Origin: Mycobacterium mantenii
GTDB taxonomy: Bacteria > Actinomycetota > Actinomycetes > Mycobacteriales > Mycobacteriaceae
NCBI RefSeq assembly: GCF_010731775.1
Contig: NZ_AP022590.1
Location: 4,898,001-4,962,000, forward strand
Direction: 5' to 3'
Length of the DNA stretch: 64,000 nt
A program made the position numbers and the translations under genes. Below are positions 1 to 8,151 of this stretch, piece after piece (the stretch's first letter is position 1; each line of letters opens with the position of its first letter). A model generated the notes under the pieces. It worked only from the letters and a program-made list of their open reading frames with translations, did not search any database and was not told the origin of the DNA.

Positions 1-1
1 G

Positions 2-433
2 TCCGCGCTGGCGGTTGCCGCGACGGCGGGTCCCCGCGACGTGCCCATCGGCGCGGTGGTGATCGGCGCCGACGGAACCGAGCTCGCCCGCGCGGTGAAT
101 GCGCGCGAGGCATGGGGAGATCCGACCGCGCACGCCGAGATCCTGGCGCTGCGCGCGGCGGCCAGGGTGCTCGGCGACGGGTGGCGGCTGGAGGGCGCGA
201 CGCTGGCGGTCACCGTCGAACCGTGCACCATGTGCGCGGGCGCGCTGGTGTTGTCGCGCATCGCCCGGCTGGTGTTCGGCGCCTGGGAGCCCAAGACCGG
301 AGCGGTCGGATCGTTGTGGGACGTAGTCCGCGATCGGCGGCTCAACCATCGTCCCGAAGTGCGCGGTGGTGTGCTGGCGCAGGAGTGCGCTGCGCCACTG
401 GAGGCCTTTTTCGCCCGCCAGCGATTGGGGTGA
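2..433 (+). CDS. tadA: tRNA-specific adenosine-34 deaminase, 5'-truncated by window edge
   Basis: Zinc-dependent deaminase that converts adenosine to inosine at the tRNA wobble position. The frame is open to the left edge without a stop, so the start lies outside the window; the GTG at 41 falls inside the conserved DVPIGAVV strand and is not the start. The zinc/catalytic motif HAEIL (proton-shuttle Glu) and the second zinc motif PCTMCAGA are both present and correctly ordered, as in bacterial TadA. The gene ends 29 bp before a tRNA gene. Seen: motifs and frame. Known: family function. The assignment is secure apart from the missing N-terminus. Confidence 0.93.
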   Translation, partial: SALAVAATAGPRDVPIGAVVIGADGTELARAVNAREAWGDPTAHAEILALRAAARVLGDGWRLEGATLAVTVEPCTMCAGALVLSRIARLVFGAWEPKTGAVGSLWDVVRDRRLNHRPEVRGGVLAQECAAPLEAFFARQRLG

Positions 434-462
434 CGGGCCTTCGGTTGGGTAAGCTGCTCGGC

Positions 463-552
463 GGTGGCGTGTCCGAGCGGCCTAAGGAGCACGCCTCGAA
501 AGCGTGTGACGGCTAAAACCGTCCGAGGGTTCAAATCCCTCCGCCACCGCCA
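463..552 (+). tRNA. tRNA-Ser(CGA)
   Basis: Cloverleaf read directly. The acceptor stem GGTGGCG (463-469) pairs with CGCCACC (542-548), followed by a discriminator G and an encoded CCA (550-552). The anticodon loop CTCGAAA has CGA at 497-499, which reads UCG. The T arm is GAGGG-TTCAAAT-CCCTC. A long variable arm (GACGGCTAAAACCGTC) is typical of class II tRNA-Ser. tRNA 3' ends are common integration sites, but no integrase lies next to it here. Confidence 0.97.
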
Positions 553-601
553 AAACTCAGTTGCACCCTCGAAGAACAGAGGGGCAGTCGGCCCGCGGCG
601 T

Positions 602-970
602 TCATTGAACAGCGCAAGTGCCACGTCTATGAACGGCGGCCCCACGCCTCGCTCGCAGGCTTCTGATGCCGGCGCAGATATGTATGAACGGTATTGGCGC
701 GCAAACACTCACCGAGACGTATGGCCTCGGGCCGTAATACCCACCCCAGGCGGGCGGAGGCGGCGGTGGCAAACCTGCTGGCGGAGGTGGCGGGGCCGAC
801 GGCGGGGGCGCCTGTGCGAGAACGACGCACGTATCCGGTGGCGCGTCATAGACTGTCCCGTCGGCACATTCGGCTGCTCTGCCTACTGCCGGCGAAACGC
901 AGGTCGCGCTGACGAGCGGTGCGAAGATGGCCGAGACGATGAGGGCCAAACGATTAGCTGTGCTGACCAT
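602..970 (-). CDS. proline-rich putative secreted protein (122 aa)
   Basis: Unrecognised small exported protein. An N-terminal hydrophobic signal segment (about residues 7-24) with small residues at the end (SATCVSPAVG) is followed by a short Cys-containing stretch (ECADGTVYDAPPDTC), a run of prolines (about 54-73) and an aromatic/Val-rich C-terminal part with two Cys. The start is supported by AAGGAGAT 6 nt upstream of the ATG. The last ~15 residues are Arg-rich and may be non-conserved. It is transcribed away from the cutinase at 1296. Function unknown; an envelope or secreted role is inferred from the signal peptide only. Confidence 0.6.
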   Translation of the reverse strand: MVSTANRLALIVSAIFAPLVSATCVSPAVGRAAECADGTVYDAPPDTCVVLAQAPPPSAPPPPPAGLPPPPPPAWGGYYGPRPYVSVSVCAPIPFIHICAGIRSLRARRGAAVHRRGTCAVQ

Positions 971-1295
971 CGCAGATCTCCTTGCATGGAGGTCTAACTT
1001 CGCCAGCGTTGCCGGAGAAGTGACAAAAGACGCCTTCCAAGGCGGAGGCCGGCGTCAGCTCGCGGTCGGGTCGGGGCGTCTACCCAGGGGCGTCGTCGGC
1101 CGTGTCTATCGACGGCAACGGCTCAAATTTCTGTGCCGCCGCCAAGACTGCCCGGAAGGGAAGTCGTCTCAGATTTACCGGAAGCTGGCTAACATTTGCG
1201 TGCCCGCAGTCTGCGCGGAACGTAGCGCGGGCGCGACAGTGCCATCGGGCCGAAAAGTCGCGGTTTAACGATCACAGTTCCGGGCATCCAGCGGC
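971..1295. other. divergent intergenic region
   Basis: 325 bp between the starts of the Pro-rich secreted protein (minus) and the cutinase (plus). It must hold both promoters. I see no convincing ORF, repeat or clear operator; short open frames here lack ribosome sites and signal features. Confidence 0.5.
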
Positions 1296-2012
1296 ATGAT
1301 CGCACGTCACAGCCCTCGTCTCCTTGCTCCTGCGGTGCTCGCGGTGTCGTGCGTCGGCGCCTCGGTCCCCGCGTCCGCCATCCCGTCCGCGGGCGCTGGT
1401 CCGTGCCCGGACGTGCAGGTGGTATTCGCCCGCGGCACCGACGATCCACCCGGCCTCGGACCGACCGGACAGGCATTCGTCGACTCGCTCCACCCGCGCG
1501 TCGGCGCAAAGTCCTTCGACGTGTATCCGGTCAATTACCCCGCCACCCATGACTGGACGAGCGCGGGCGAGGCCGGCGTCAGCGACGCGGGCGCACACGT
1601 CGTTTCGATGGCGCACGACTGTCCCGACACCAAGATGGTGCTCGGCGGGTATTCACAAGGCGCTGCCGTGATGGGCTTTGTCACCTCGCCTGTCGTCCCG
1701 AATGGGATCGATCCGGCGACCGTGCCCAAACCGATGGATCCGGAGGTCGCCAACCACGTCTCTTCCGTCGTGCTCTTCGCACTGCCCAGCGAGAAGGCGA
1801 TGAACTTCTTCGGCGAGCCGCCGGTCGCCATCGGCCCGCTCTATCAGGCCAAGACCATCCAGGTGTGCGCGGCCGAGGACCCGATCTGCTCCGACGGGAT
1901 GAATTTCGCCGCACACGACACGTATTCGACCAACGTGGCAATGATCGACAAGGGCGCAGCCTTTGCGGCCAGCCTTCTCGGCGGAGGTCCTGCCGGGCGC
2001 AGCTCGATGTAA
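1296..2012 (+). CDS. cutinase-family secreted serine esterase (Culp-like)
   Basis: Alpha/beta-hydrolase of the cutinase family, exported; mycobacterial members act as esterases or phospholipases on lipid esters outside the cell. A signal peptide (about residues 1-28, ending ASA) precedes the mature start GPCPDVQVVFARGT, the usual mycobacterial cutinase-like N-terminus. The nucleophile elbow GGYSQGA places Ser at about residue 120; the C-terminal Asp/His are probably in ICSDG and FAAHDTY. Length 238 aa is normal. A paralogue lies at 56002-56724 in this window. Substrate cannot be told from the sequence. Confidence 0.92.
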   Translation: MIARHSPRLLAPAVLAVSCVGASVPASAIPSAGAGPCPDVQVVFARGTDDPPGLGPTGQAFVDSLHPRVGAKSFDVYPVNYPATHDWTSAGEAGVSDAGAHVVSMAHDCPDTKMVLGGYSQGAAVMGFVTSPVVPNGIDPATVPKPMDPEVANHVSSVVLFALPSEKAMNFFGEPPVAIGPLYQAKTIQVCAAEDPICSDGMNFAAHDTYSTNVAMIDKGAAFAASLLGGGPAGRSSM

Positions 2013-2057
2013 GCGCATCGCCAAAGCTCGGGCCGTCGTCCGATTGGCGCTCGATGC

Positions 2058-3086
2058 TTGCGAACCACTAATTTCCCTGAGGTGAACTTCTCAGCTGCTG
2101 GTGCAGCCGCGCGGTGGATCGCCCCCTTCCTCACGGTTGCAGCCGTGGCCGGTATGGGTCACGTCGGTGACCCGGTACAGGTCCGCCCCGGCCCGCCGGT
2201 GCGGCTGGTGGCCGACGGCGATCCGTTGGCCGGAGCGCCGTTCTACGTCAACCCGATGTCGGCGGCCATGCGGGCAGCGCAGAGCGCCGATCCGCCGAGC
2301 GCCGAGTTGACCGCCATCGCCAACACCCCGCAGGCCTACTGGATCGTCCCGGGCGGGTCGGCGGCGACGGTCGGGAAGTATGTCGGCGACGCGAATGGTG
2401 CCGGCGCCATCCCGGTGCTGGCGATTTATGGAATCCCGCACCGCGACTGTGGCAGCTTCGCCGCGGGCGGCATGGGGTCGGCCGACGACTACCGCTCCTG
2501 GATCGACTCGATCGCATCCGGTGTGGGCACCTCGCGGGTGGCGATCGTCGTCGAACCCGACGCGCTCGCCATGGCCGACTGCCTGCCGGGTGATGCGCGC
2601 CAGGAACGCTTCGACCTGATTCGCTACGCCGTCGACACGCTCACCCGCGACCCGAACGCGGCCGTCTACGTGGACGCGGGTCACCTGCGTTGGCACAGCG
2701 CCGACGACATGGCCGCCAGGCTCAACCAGGCCGGCGTCGGCCACGCGCGGGGGTTCAGCGTAAACACCGCGAACTTCTTTACCACCGAGGACGAAATCGG
2801 CTATGGCGAAGCGATTTCGGGACTCACGAACGGATCACACTACGTCATCGACACGTCGCGCAACGGTGCCGGACCGGCGCCCGACTCGGATCTCAACTGG
2901 TGCAACCCAAGCGGCCGAGCATTAGGCACTCCGCCGACGGCCAGCACGTCGGGCGCGCACGCCGACGCGTACTTGTGGATCAAACGTCCCGGTGAGTCCG
3001 ATGGAACATGCGGCAAGGGTGATCCGCCGGCGGGCAACTTCGTGAGCCAGTATGCCATCGACCTGGCGCGCAACGCCGGCCACTAG
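2058..3086 (+). CDS. glycoside hydrolase family 6 endoglucanase (cellulase), secreted
   Basis: GH6 cellulase that cleaves beta-1,4-glucan with inversion. After an N-terminal hydrophobic segment (about residues 18-33, likely a signal or anchor) the GH6 core begins with FYVNPMSAAM. Landmarks are the acid region AIYGIPHRDC, VVEPDALAMADC, and a C-terminal half with LNWCNPSGRALG and AYLWIKRPGESDGTC, all typical of actinobacterial GH6. The start is uncertain: TTG at 2058 opens the frame, while GTG at 2082 follows a CCTGAGG stretch. It lies downstream of the cutinase on the same strand (45 bp). Mycobacteria carry such enzymes without being cellulolytic; the role may be turnover of self-made cellulose in biofilm. 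Confidence 0.88.
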   Translation: MRTTNFPEVNFSAAGAAARWIAPFLTVAAVAGMGHVGDPVQVRPGPPVRLVADGDPLAGAPFYVNPMSAAMRAAQSADPPSAELTAIANTPQAYWIVPGGSAATVGKYVGDANGAGAIPVLAIYGIPHRDCGSFAAGGMGSADDYRSWIDSIASGVGTSRVAIVVEPDALAMADCLPGDARQERFDLIRYAVDTLTRDPNAAVYVDAGHLRWHSADDMAARLNQAGVGHARGFSVNTANFFTTEDEIGYGEAISGLTNGSHYVIDTSRNGAGPAPDSDLNWCNPSGRALGTPPTASTSGAHADAYLWIKRPGESDGTCGKGDPPAGNFVSQYAIDLARNAGH

Positions 3087-3187
3087 GTGCCGTGGAACGG
3101 GTTGGCGATTCGTGCTCGTTCTTGGTTGAAAATGGGTAACATTTAGATACCGAAAACAGCAAAGCGAGCGCGCGACAAAGAGGCATC

Positions 3188-3664
3188 ATGGCCAAAAAGG
3201 TCGAGATCATCGCCGTCTTCGCGATCTGCACTGCGTTCATCACGTCTACCAGCGCGCTATCCGGCTTCGTCGCGCACGCAGACGATGCAGCGACCGCGGT
3301 GTACAACGGCGTCAACCAGCTTCGCCAGGGATGCGGGCCGATCAGCGACGACCCGCGTTTGACCGAGGCAGCCCAGGGGCATGCCGACGACATGCTGCGA
3401 AACGGGGTGAACGGACACATCGGTTCGGACGGCTCGTCGCCGCAGGCTCGTATCACCGCTGCGGGCTACAGGAGCAGGTACTCGGGTGAGATCGTGTTCT
3501 GGGGCACCGGATCCGCTGCGACTCCCCGTCAAGCCCTCGACATGTGGATGCAGAGTCCGCCACACCGAGACATCATCCTGAACTGCGCATATAACGCGGG
3601 CGGGTTCGCCACCGCCTGGGACGGCAACAAGATGACCGTCGTGGGTGACTTCGCGGCATCGTAA
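3188..3664 (+). CDS. secreted CAP (SCP/PR1-like) domain protein
   Basis: Single-domain CAP-superfamily protein of 158 aa. A signal peptide (about residues 1-31, ending AHA) is followed by the CAP fold: helix with YNGVNQLRQGCG, then LTEAAQGHADDM, the His of HIGSDGSS, the glycine/aromatic block AGY..YSGEI and the signature MWMQSPPHRDIILN. The two His and the Glu that form the CAP cavity are visible. The biochemical role of bacterial CAP domains is poorly defined. The gene converges on the DUF4185 remnant with only 6 bp between them. Confidence 0.88.
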   Translation: MAKKVEIIAVFAICTAFITSTSALSGFVAHADDAATAVYNGVNQLRQGCGPISDDPRLTEAAQGHADDMLRNGVNGHIGSDGSSPQARITAAGYRSRYSGEIVFWGTGSAATPRQALDMWMQSPPHRDIILNCAYNAGGFATAWDGNKMTVVGDFAAS

Positions 3665-3670
3665 ACCCTT

Positions 3671-4207
3671 TTAGAACAAGCGGTTTCGGATGACACCCAT
3701 CGCTTCATATGGGGTGTTCAAATTAGTGAACCACTGGCTTACGAAAGCGTTGATGTCGTCAAGTGTGGAGTTCGGCAGGATATATCCGCCGTAGGGCTGT
3801 AAGACAGAAACTGGAGTGTGGTTGTTGTCGTTGCGCGCCAAAGTAGTTGGAGTGTTATTGAAAATCTCGGCTGGATTGTCTGTGCCGTTGCCGACATACA
3901 GCTGTACAGCTTCGGGGCCGGCAGTTGCATTGAATCCAGATAAGACGGGCTGCCGCCTGACCTCTCGGAAACTGAGTTCACCGAATCGGGCCCCAGGGTC
4001 GGTCACAGGTACAGTTGCCAGTTCGCCGGCCTTGCCCCAGCCGGTTCCGTCCCAGGGTTGCCAGAATTGGCGGTCGGTGACGTGGTCGGGATCGACACGG
4101 TACTTAGTGACGCCTTGACTGCGGTCGAAGGAGTCGGCGGCGATGTACACGTTGCCGCCTTTGGCCTGATAGCCGCTTATTTGTGTCGGTGCTGTACCAG
4201 CGGCCCG
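3671..4207 (-). pseudogene. DUF4185 (GH183-like) protein, N-terminally truncated remnant
   Basis: The readable frame encodes the C-terminal half of a DUF4185 protein: ISGYQAKGGNVYIAADSFDR, WDGTGWG, GELSFREV, QPVLSGFNATAGPEAVQLYVG and LQPYGGYILPNSTLDDINAFVSQW. An in-frame TAG at 4208-4210 and the GH5-like gene only ~100 bp further upstream leave no room for the N-terminal half or a signal peptide, so the gene is broken. DUF4185 proteins have, to my knowledge, been assigned to GH183 endo-D-arabinanases acting on mycobacterial arabinan. A short protein from the GTG at 4150 could still be made, but it would lack much of the beta-propeller. Confidence 0.72.
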
Positions 4208-4313
4208 CTACGACCCGTCCAGAGGCTTCCGACGAGCATTGCCGCCCCTTCTGAGCGGCTACAACCCTACTAGCGGAAGGCCTGTGGCGGGTTGGTGTTG
4301 TCGATCTTCAGGT

Positions 4314-5447
4314 TCAGGTCTGGCTGCCGGCCAGCTTGCGCACCGTCAGCGCTTCGATGTCTTGGAACGGCCGTCCCTCGGGCCGGATCAGGTCGTGGAA
4401 CCACACCTTCGGTACCGAGGTGTAGGGGTGATCCCATGAGTCCCAGGGGAAGTAGGTCTGGGTCTTGCCGGCGACCAGGCCCCAGTTGATGGCACCGACG
4501 CTGTGGCGCTTCGCGACCGGCAGGATCGATTCGACGGTGCTGCCCTGGGGCCGCGCCATGTATTCCGTGCACAGGATCGGCCGGCCCAGCGGGGTGAGCT
4601 CGTTGATCCGGTTCTCGAACCCGGAGGGCCCGGCGTAGGAGTGGAAGGTGATCACGTCGGCGTTGGCGAGCTGAATGTCGCTGATCGCGCTGCGGCCCTG
4701 CGATTGTCCCCAATGCCCCTGCCACACACCGCTTGTCAGCGGCTGGCTGGGCTCGACCGCCCGGGCCCAGCGAAAGACCTGGGGGAGCAGGTTGGTGACC
4801 AGCTGCTCCTTATCGCTTCGTTCGACGCTGCGGTATTGGCGTGCGGGGTTGTCGGGCTCGTTCCACAGGTCCCAGCCCAAAACCCGGTCGTCGTTGCGGA
4901 ATTGGGTCATCACCGCCGTGACGTAGTCGCGCATCACGGGGACGTAGCGAGGGTCGCCGAGGCGTTCGGCGCCCGGGCTCTGCGCCCAACCCGAGTTGTG
5001 CACGCCCGGCCTCGGCGCGCGCTGGCGTCCCGCTCGGGGTTGCGGATCCCAACAGGAGTCGAAGAACACGAACAGCGGTTTGATGCGGTGGCGCGCCGCG
5101 ATGTCGACGAATTGCCCAAGGCGCGTTTGAAAGCCGCGCTGATCGGCCGCCCAGAGCTGATCGTGAAGAAACACCCGTGCGGTGTTGTGGCCGTAGAACT
5201 GGGCCCAGCCGAGCTCGGTGTCGATGCGCCGCGGGTCGAAGGTGTCGGGCTGGAACATCTCGAGCTGATTGATGGCGTTCGCCGGAATGTAGTTTGCACC
5301 AACGAGCCAGCCCTGGGCTTGATACCAACGGTTGGCGCGCTCGGGTGACCACCGGCCCGCTTCCTCCGCGGAAGCCCGGGGCATCCGGGCAACTGCGGCC
5401 CCTGCCGCCAGTAACAGAGGGAGTTTCAGGGCCGTCCGTCGTTCCAC
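4314..5447 (-). CDS. exported GH5-like glycosidase (cellulase/xylanase fold)
   Basis: TIM-barrel glycoside hydrolase of the GH-A clan, 377 aa. The N-terminus MERRTALKLPLLLAAGA has twin arginines followed by a hydrophobic stretch, suggesting Tat export. The acid/base Glu is in WDLWNEPDN (about E197) and the candidate nucleophile Glu in LCTEYMARP (about E295), each at the end of a strand as expected for clan A. HSYAG and NWGLVAGKTQT are further active-site strands. A homologue exists in M. tuberculosis, described there as xylanase-like. The true substrate is unknown; a cell-wall or biofilm polysaccharide is plausible. Confidence 0.85.
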   Translation of the reverse strand: MERRTALKLPLLLAAGAAVARMPRASAEEAGRWSPERANRWYQAQGWLVGANYIPANAINQLEMFQPDTFDPRRIDTELGWAQFYGHNTARVFLHDQLWAADQRGFQTRLGQFVDIAARHRIKPLFVFFDSCWDPQPRAGRQRAPRPGVHNSGWAQSPGAERLGDPRYVPVMRDYVTAVMTQFRNDDRVLGWDLWNEPDNPARQYRSVERSDKEQLVTNLLPQVFRWARAVEPSQPLTSGVWQGHWGQSQGRSAISDIQLANADVITFHSYAGPSGFENRINELTPLGRPILCTEYMARPQGSTVESILPVAKRHSVGAINWGLVAGKTQTYFPWDSWDHPYTSVPKVWFHDLIRPEGRPFQDIEALTVRKLAGSQT

Positions 5448-5678
5448 GATGTGACGATAAGTTTTCGGGGCGATTTCCCTGGGATTTGCTCAGCGCGTCG
5501 CAACAGGTCGAGGCAACAATTGTTACCGGCCGGTAATCGTGACCAATCCGTGACCATTGGCCTCCGGCGAGCCCGGCCGTCTAGCATGCCGGTCAGGTTA
5601 AAATCGGCCCCGCCCTACGCCAGACGCATTGTCGGACAACCGATCGAGGGCGCCCGGCGACGGCTGACTTCTGGAGAC

Positions 5679-6179
5679 TTATCGCAGCTTGCGACCGTGG
5701 TTGTCTTTGACGCTGCCGGTGAAGATCAAGACCGCGTCAACGATGGCCCAGACGATGCCGCCGAGCAGGACTGGGAAACCCAGAAAACAGAACAGGCTGA
5801 AGAGAACTCCGAACAGACCTAAACACAGTTGCGCCACCGCGATCTGAGTCGAGTCGATGTAGAAACGGCCGATCCCGAACAAGCCGAGGAACAGCTGGAG
5901 CAAGCCGGCTGTGGTGGCGGACTTGTCGGACAGCGGCAACCCGGTAGCGGGATCGCGGCCATAGGGCGCCTGCGGGTCACCGTATCCCGGATAACCCGGA
6001 TAACCCGGATAACCCGGATAACCCGGATAACCGGAGTACCCGGGGTAGGCCCGCGGGGGCTGATATCCCGGCGGCGGTGGCGGGGTGTGCGGGTTCGGCT
6101 GCGATCCGTAACCGGGCGGCTGCCAACCCCAGGGTGGCTCGCCGGGGGTATTTCCGGGTTGGTCGGGCGGCGTCGACAT
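5679..6179 (-). CDS. TM2-domain membrane protein with Pro/Gly/Tyr-rich N-terminus
   Basis: About 166 aa. The N-terminal half is low-complexity Pro/Gly/Tyr and includes a PGY repeat encoded by a perfect 9-bp tandem repeat. The C-terminal half is a TM2 domain: KSATTAGLLQLFLGLFGIGRFYID, then two hydrophobic helices separated by a short turn, ending in ...VWAIVDAVLIFTGSVKDNHG. The DNA offers two adjacent ATGs (6182 and 6179). TM2 proteins are small inner-membrane proteins of unclear role; the disordered Tyr-rich arm resembles those of other actinobacterial membrane proteins. Confidence 0.85.
   Translation of the reverse strand: MSTPPDQPGNTPGEPPWGWQPPGYGSQPNPHTPPPPPGYQPPRAYPGYSGYPGYPGYPGYPGYPGYGDPQAPYGRDPATGLPLSDKSATTAGLLQLFLGLFGIGRFYIDSTQIAVAQLCLGLFGVLFSLFCFLGFPVLLGGIVWAIVDAVLIFTGSVKDNHGRKLR
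5986..6039. repeat. perfect 9-bp tandem repeat, 6 copies
   Basis: Unit CCCGGATAA repeated head to tail six times inside the TM2-domain gene. On the coding strand it encodes an in-frame Pro-Gly-Tyr repeat. Being a multiple of three, copy-number change would lengthen or shorten the arm without a frameshift, so it is a likely VNTR. Confidence 0.95.
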
Positions 6180-6309
6180 CAAACCGAGTTAACACGGCCG
6201 ACGTCCCGGCGTCCACACCGGCGGTCGACAGCGCCGGTAAGCGAAAAACCCGACGACGCAGTCCGCAAAGTTCTTCAAACTTCACCCCTCAGGGCGCAAT
6301 ACTGAACGG

Positions 6310-6696
6310 GTGCCTGATCGAAATGTGTTAGGCGGTCCGCTGGAACCGTGCGGCTCAGACCCGCTGACCGGCTTCTACCGCGACGGCTGTTGCTCGACCG
6401 GCCCCCAGGACCTTGGGCGGCACACGATCTGCGCGGTGATGACCGCCGAGTTCCTGGAGCACCAGCGTTCCATCGGTAACGACTTGTCGACGCCCGTGCC
6501 GGAGTACCGGTTCCCAGGCCTGCTGCCCGGCGACCGCTGGTGCGTGACCGCGCTGAACTGGCTGCGCGCTCACAACGACGGCTGTGCCGCGCCGGTCGTG
6601 TTGGCGGCGACCCACGAGAGCACCCTCGAGGTGGTGCCCCTGGAGGCGCTGGAGGAACACAAGGTCGACGTTCCCGACGATCTGGCCAACCTGTAG
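6310..6696 (+). CDS. DUF2237 family protein
   Basis: 128-aa protein matching DUF2237: NVLGGPLEPCGSDPLTGFYRDGCC near the N-terminus, then GRHTICAVMTAEFLE and PGDRWCVTALNW. Many conserved Cys (C14, C27, C28 and later C42) suggest metal or redox chemistry, but no function is established for the family. Starts at GTG. The IS element is inserted 80 bp downstream of its stop. Confidence 0.85.
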   Translation: MPDRNVLGGPLEPCGSDPLTGFYRDGCCSTGPQDLGRHTICAVMTAEFLEHQRSIGNDLSTPVPEYRFPGLLPGDRWCVTALNWLRAHNDGCAAPVVLAATHESTLEVVPLEALEEHKVDVPDDLANL

Positions 6697-6827
6697 CGCC
6701 GCGCCACCGAGAGGTGGATGCACGATGCCTCCCCACCGCGGCTAGCGTCTGTGTCATATCACCTGATGCGTCGAAATGAACCATCCCGCGTTTGATGCGC
6801 ACCTCCTTCCTTGGGAAGGTGCATGTC

Positions 6828-7142
6828 ATGCCGAGCAAGTACGACCCGCAGACGCGGGCCAAGGCGGTCCGTCTGGTGTTGGAGCACCGTGCTGACTACC
6901 CAAGTGAGTGGGCGGCGATCACGGCGGTGTCCAAGCGGTTGGGGATGACGGCCGAGACGCTGCGTAGTTGGATCCGTCAGCAGCAGGTCGACGACGGTGA
7001 TCGTGACGGTGTCTCCTCGGCGGCGGCCGCTGAGATCCGCGCCCTCAAGCGGCGCAACGCCGAGCTCGAGCAGACGATCGAAATCCTCAAGGCGGCAACG
7101 TCTTTCTTCGTGCGGGAGAGCGACCCGCGCAACCGCCGCTGA
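6828..7142 (+). CDS. IS3-family transposase OrfA
   Basis: 104-aa DNA-binding subunit. A helix-turn-helix spans about residues 8-50 (YDPQTRAKAVRLV ... VSKRLGMTAETLRSWIRQ), followed by a leucine-zipper-like coiled coil (AEIRALKRRNAELEQTIEIL). ATG at 6828 is preferred over upstream TTG/GTG codons because it matches the usual OrfA start (MPSKYDPQTRAKAVRLV). The frame overlaps orfB in the -1 phase; a slip near 7100-7109 (TCTTTCTTC) would give the OrfAB fusion transposase. Confidence 0.92.
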   Translation: MPSKYDPQTRAKAVRLVLEHRADYPSEWAAITAVSKRLGMTAETLRSWIRQQQVDDGDRDGVSSAAAAEIRALKRRNAELEQTIEILKAATSFFVRESDPRNRR

Positions 7143-7207
7143 CCAGTTCGGTCTGCGAGTTCATCGCCAAACACAGGCACCGCTTCGGGGTCGCTCCGAT
7201 CTGCCGC

Positions 7208-8122
7208 GTGCTCACCGAGCACGGTGTGCCGATCGCCCCACGCACCTTCTACGCCTGGGTCAAGCGGGCACCGTCGAAGCGAGCCCTGTGGGACGCCACC
7301 ATCAGCGAGGTCTTGGCCGGCTACTACGAACCCGATGAGCACGGCCGGCGCAAGCCCGAGTCGCTGTACGGGTCGGTGAAGATGTGGGCACATCTGCAGC
7401 GCAAAGGCATCCCGGTGGCGAAGTCCACGGTGGAACGCCTGATGCGCCGAAACGGGTGGCAGGGCGTACGCCGCCAGAAGGCCGTGCGCACCACGATCGC
7501 CGACCCGGCGGCGGTGAGGCCACCGGATCTGGTGGATCGCCAGTTCGGGGTGGGCGCACCCAACCAGCTGCTCGTTGCGGACTTCACCTACGTCAAGCTC
7601 GTCACGGGGGTGTTCGTCTACGTCGCATTCGTCATCGACGCCTACGCCGGGGCGATCGTGGGATGGGAGGCCTGCGCCTCCAAGCAGACCCAGTTCGTCG
7701 AATCGGCGATCCGTCAGGCCGTCGCATTGCGGTCGCGTCAGGGTCACCCGATCGAGGACGCCATCCACCACAGCGACGCAGGATCGCAGTACACCAGCGT
7801 GAGATTCGGTGAAACACTTGCCCTTTCGGGCATCCGACCCTCGGTCGGCAGTGTCGGCGATGCCTATGACAATGCTCTGGCCGAGACCACGATCGGACTC
7901 TACAAGACTGAGTGCATCCGGCCTGATTCCCCGTTCCGTCGCGGGCCGCTCACCACGGTCGGTGACGTCGAGTACATCACCGCCGACTACGTCGCCTGGT
8001 ACAACCAGCAGCGCCTCATGCACCGCCTCGGCCGAGTCCCACCCGCCGAAGCCGAAGCCCAGTACTATTCCCAACACGTGACCGACCAACCGGCCGGCTC
8101 ACAGAACCCCGAGGGTGCATGA
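7208..8122 (+). CDS. IS3-family transposase OrfB (DDE integrase domain)
   Basis: Catalytic part of the IS3 transposase, made as an OrfAB fusion by -1 frameshifting. The frame is open upstream of the GTG at 7208, back past 7100 (SVCEFIAKHRHRFGVAPICRVL), so 7208 is only an internal start. The HTH_21 region (YGSVKMWAHLQRKG) is followed by the rve domain with the three acidic residues in ADFTYVK, HHSDAGSQYTS and ALAETTIGLYKTE. The TGA at 8120-8122 lies in the right inverted repeat and overlaps an ATG (ATGA). Confidence 0.93.
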   Translation: MLTEHGVPIAPRTFYAWVKRAPSKRALWDATISEVLAGYYEPDEHGRRKPESLYGSVKMWAHLQRKGIPVAKSTVERLMRRNGWQGVRRQKAVRTTIADPAAVRPPDLVDRQFGVGAPNQLLVADFTYVKLVTGVFVYVAFVIDAYAGAIVGWEACASKQTQFVESAIRQAVALRSRQGHPIEDAIHHSDAGSQYTSVRFGETLALSGIRPSVGSVGDAYDNALAETTIGLYKTECIRPDSPFRRGPLTTVGDVEYITADYVAWYNQQRLMHRLGRVPPAEAEAQYYSQHVTDQPAGSQNPEGA

Positions 8123-8151
8123 AACCCGGGATGCTTCAAAAAGGGGTTCCG

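Larger units (their letters stand above)
6777..8138 (+). mobile_element. IS3-family insertion sequence, complete
   Basis: Bounded by imperfect 22-bp inverted repeats: left 6777-6798 (TGAACCATCCCGCGTTTGAT...) and right 8117-8138, whose complement begins TGAAGCATCCCGGGTTTCAT; 19 of 22 positions match. AAA at 6774-6776 and at 8139-8141 fit a 3-bp target duplication, usual for IS3. It contains two overlapping reading frames in IS3 arrangement (orfA and orfB, -1 phase). The right repeat contains the orfB stop codon. Both ends and all catalytic residues are present, so it may be active. Confidence 0.93.

Noticed and set aside
927..1268. 113-aa frame upstream of the cutinase
   Set aside because: Crosses the signal-peptide region of the divergent gene, basic composition, no ribosome site.
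463..2000. Genomic island integrated at tRNA-Ser
   Set aside because: No integrase, no repeat of the tRNA 3' end seen nearby, and the following genes look like normal mycobacterial secreted proteins.
5986..6039. CRISPR-like array
   Set aside because: 9-bp tandem units without spacers inside a coding region. The 33-bp pair at 16684 also has only two copies. No Cas genes are present.
8119..8151. ATG 8119 as native start of the sulfotransferase
   Set aside because: It lies in the inverted repeat of the IS element, so it cannot be the ancestral start. GTG 8152 has a better ribosome site. Kept as a finding because it could be used today.
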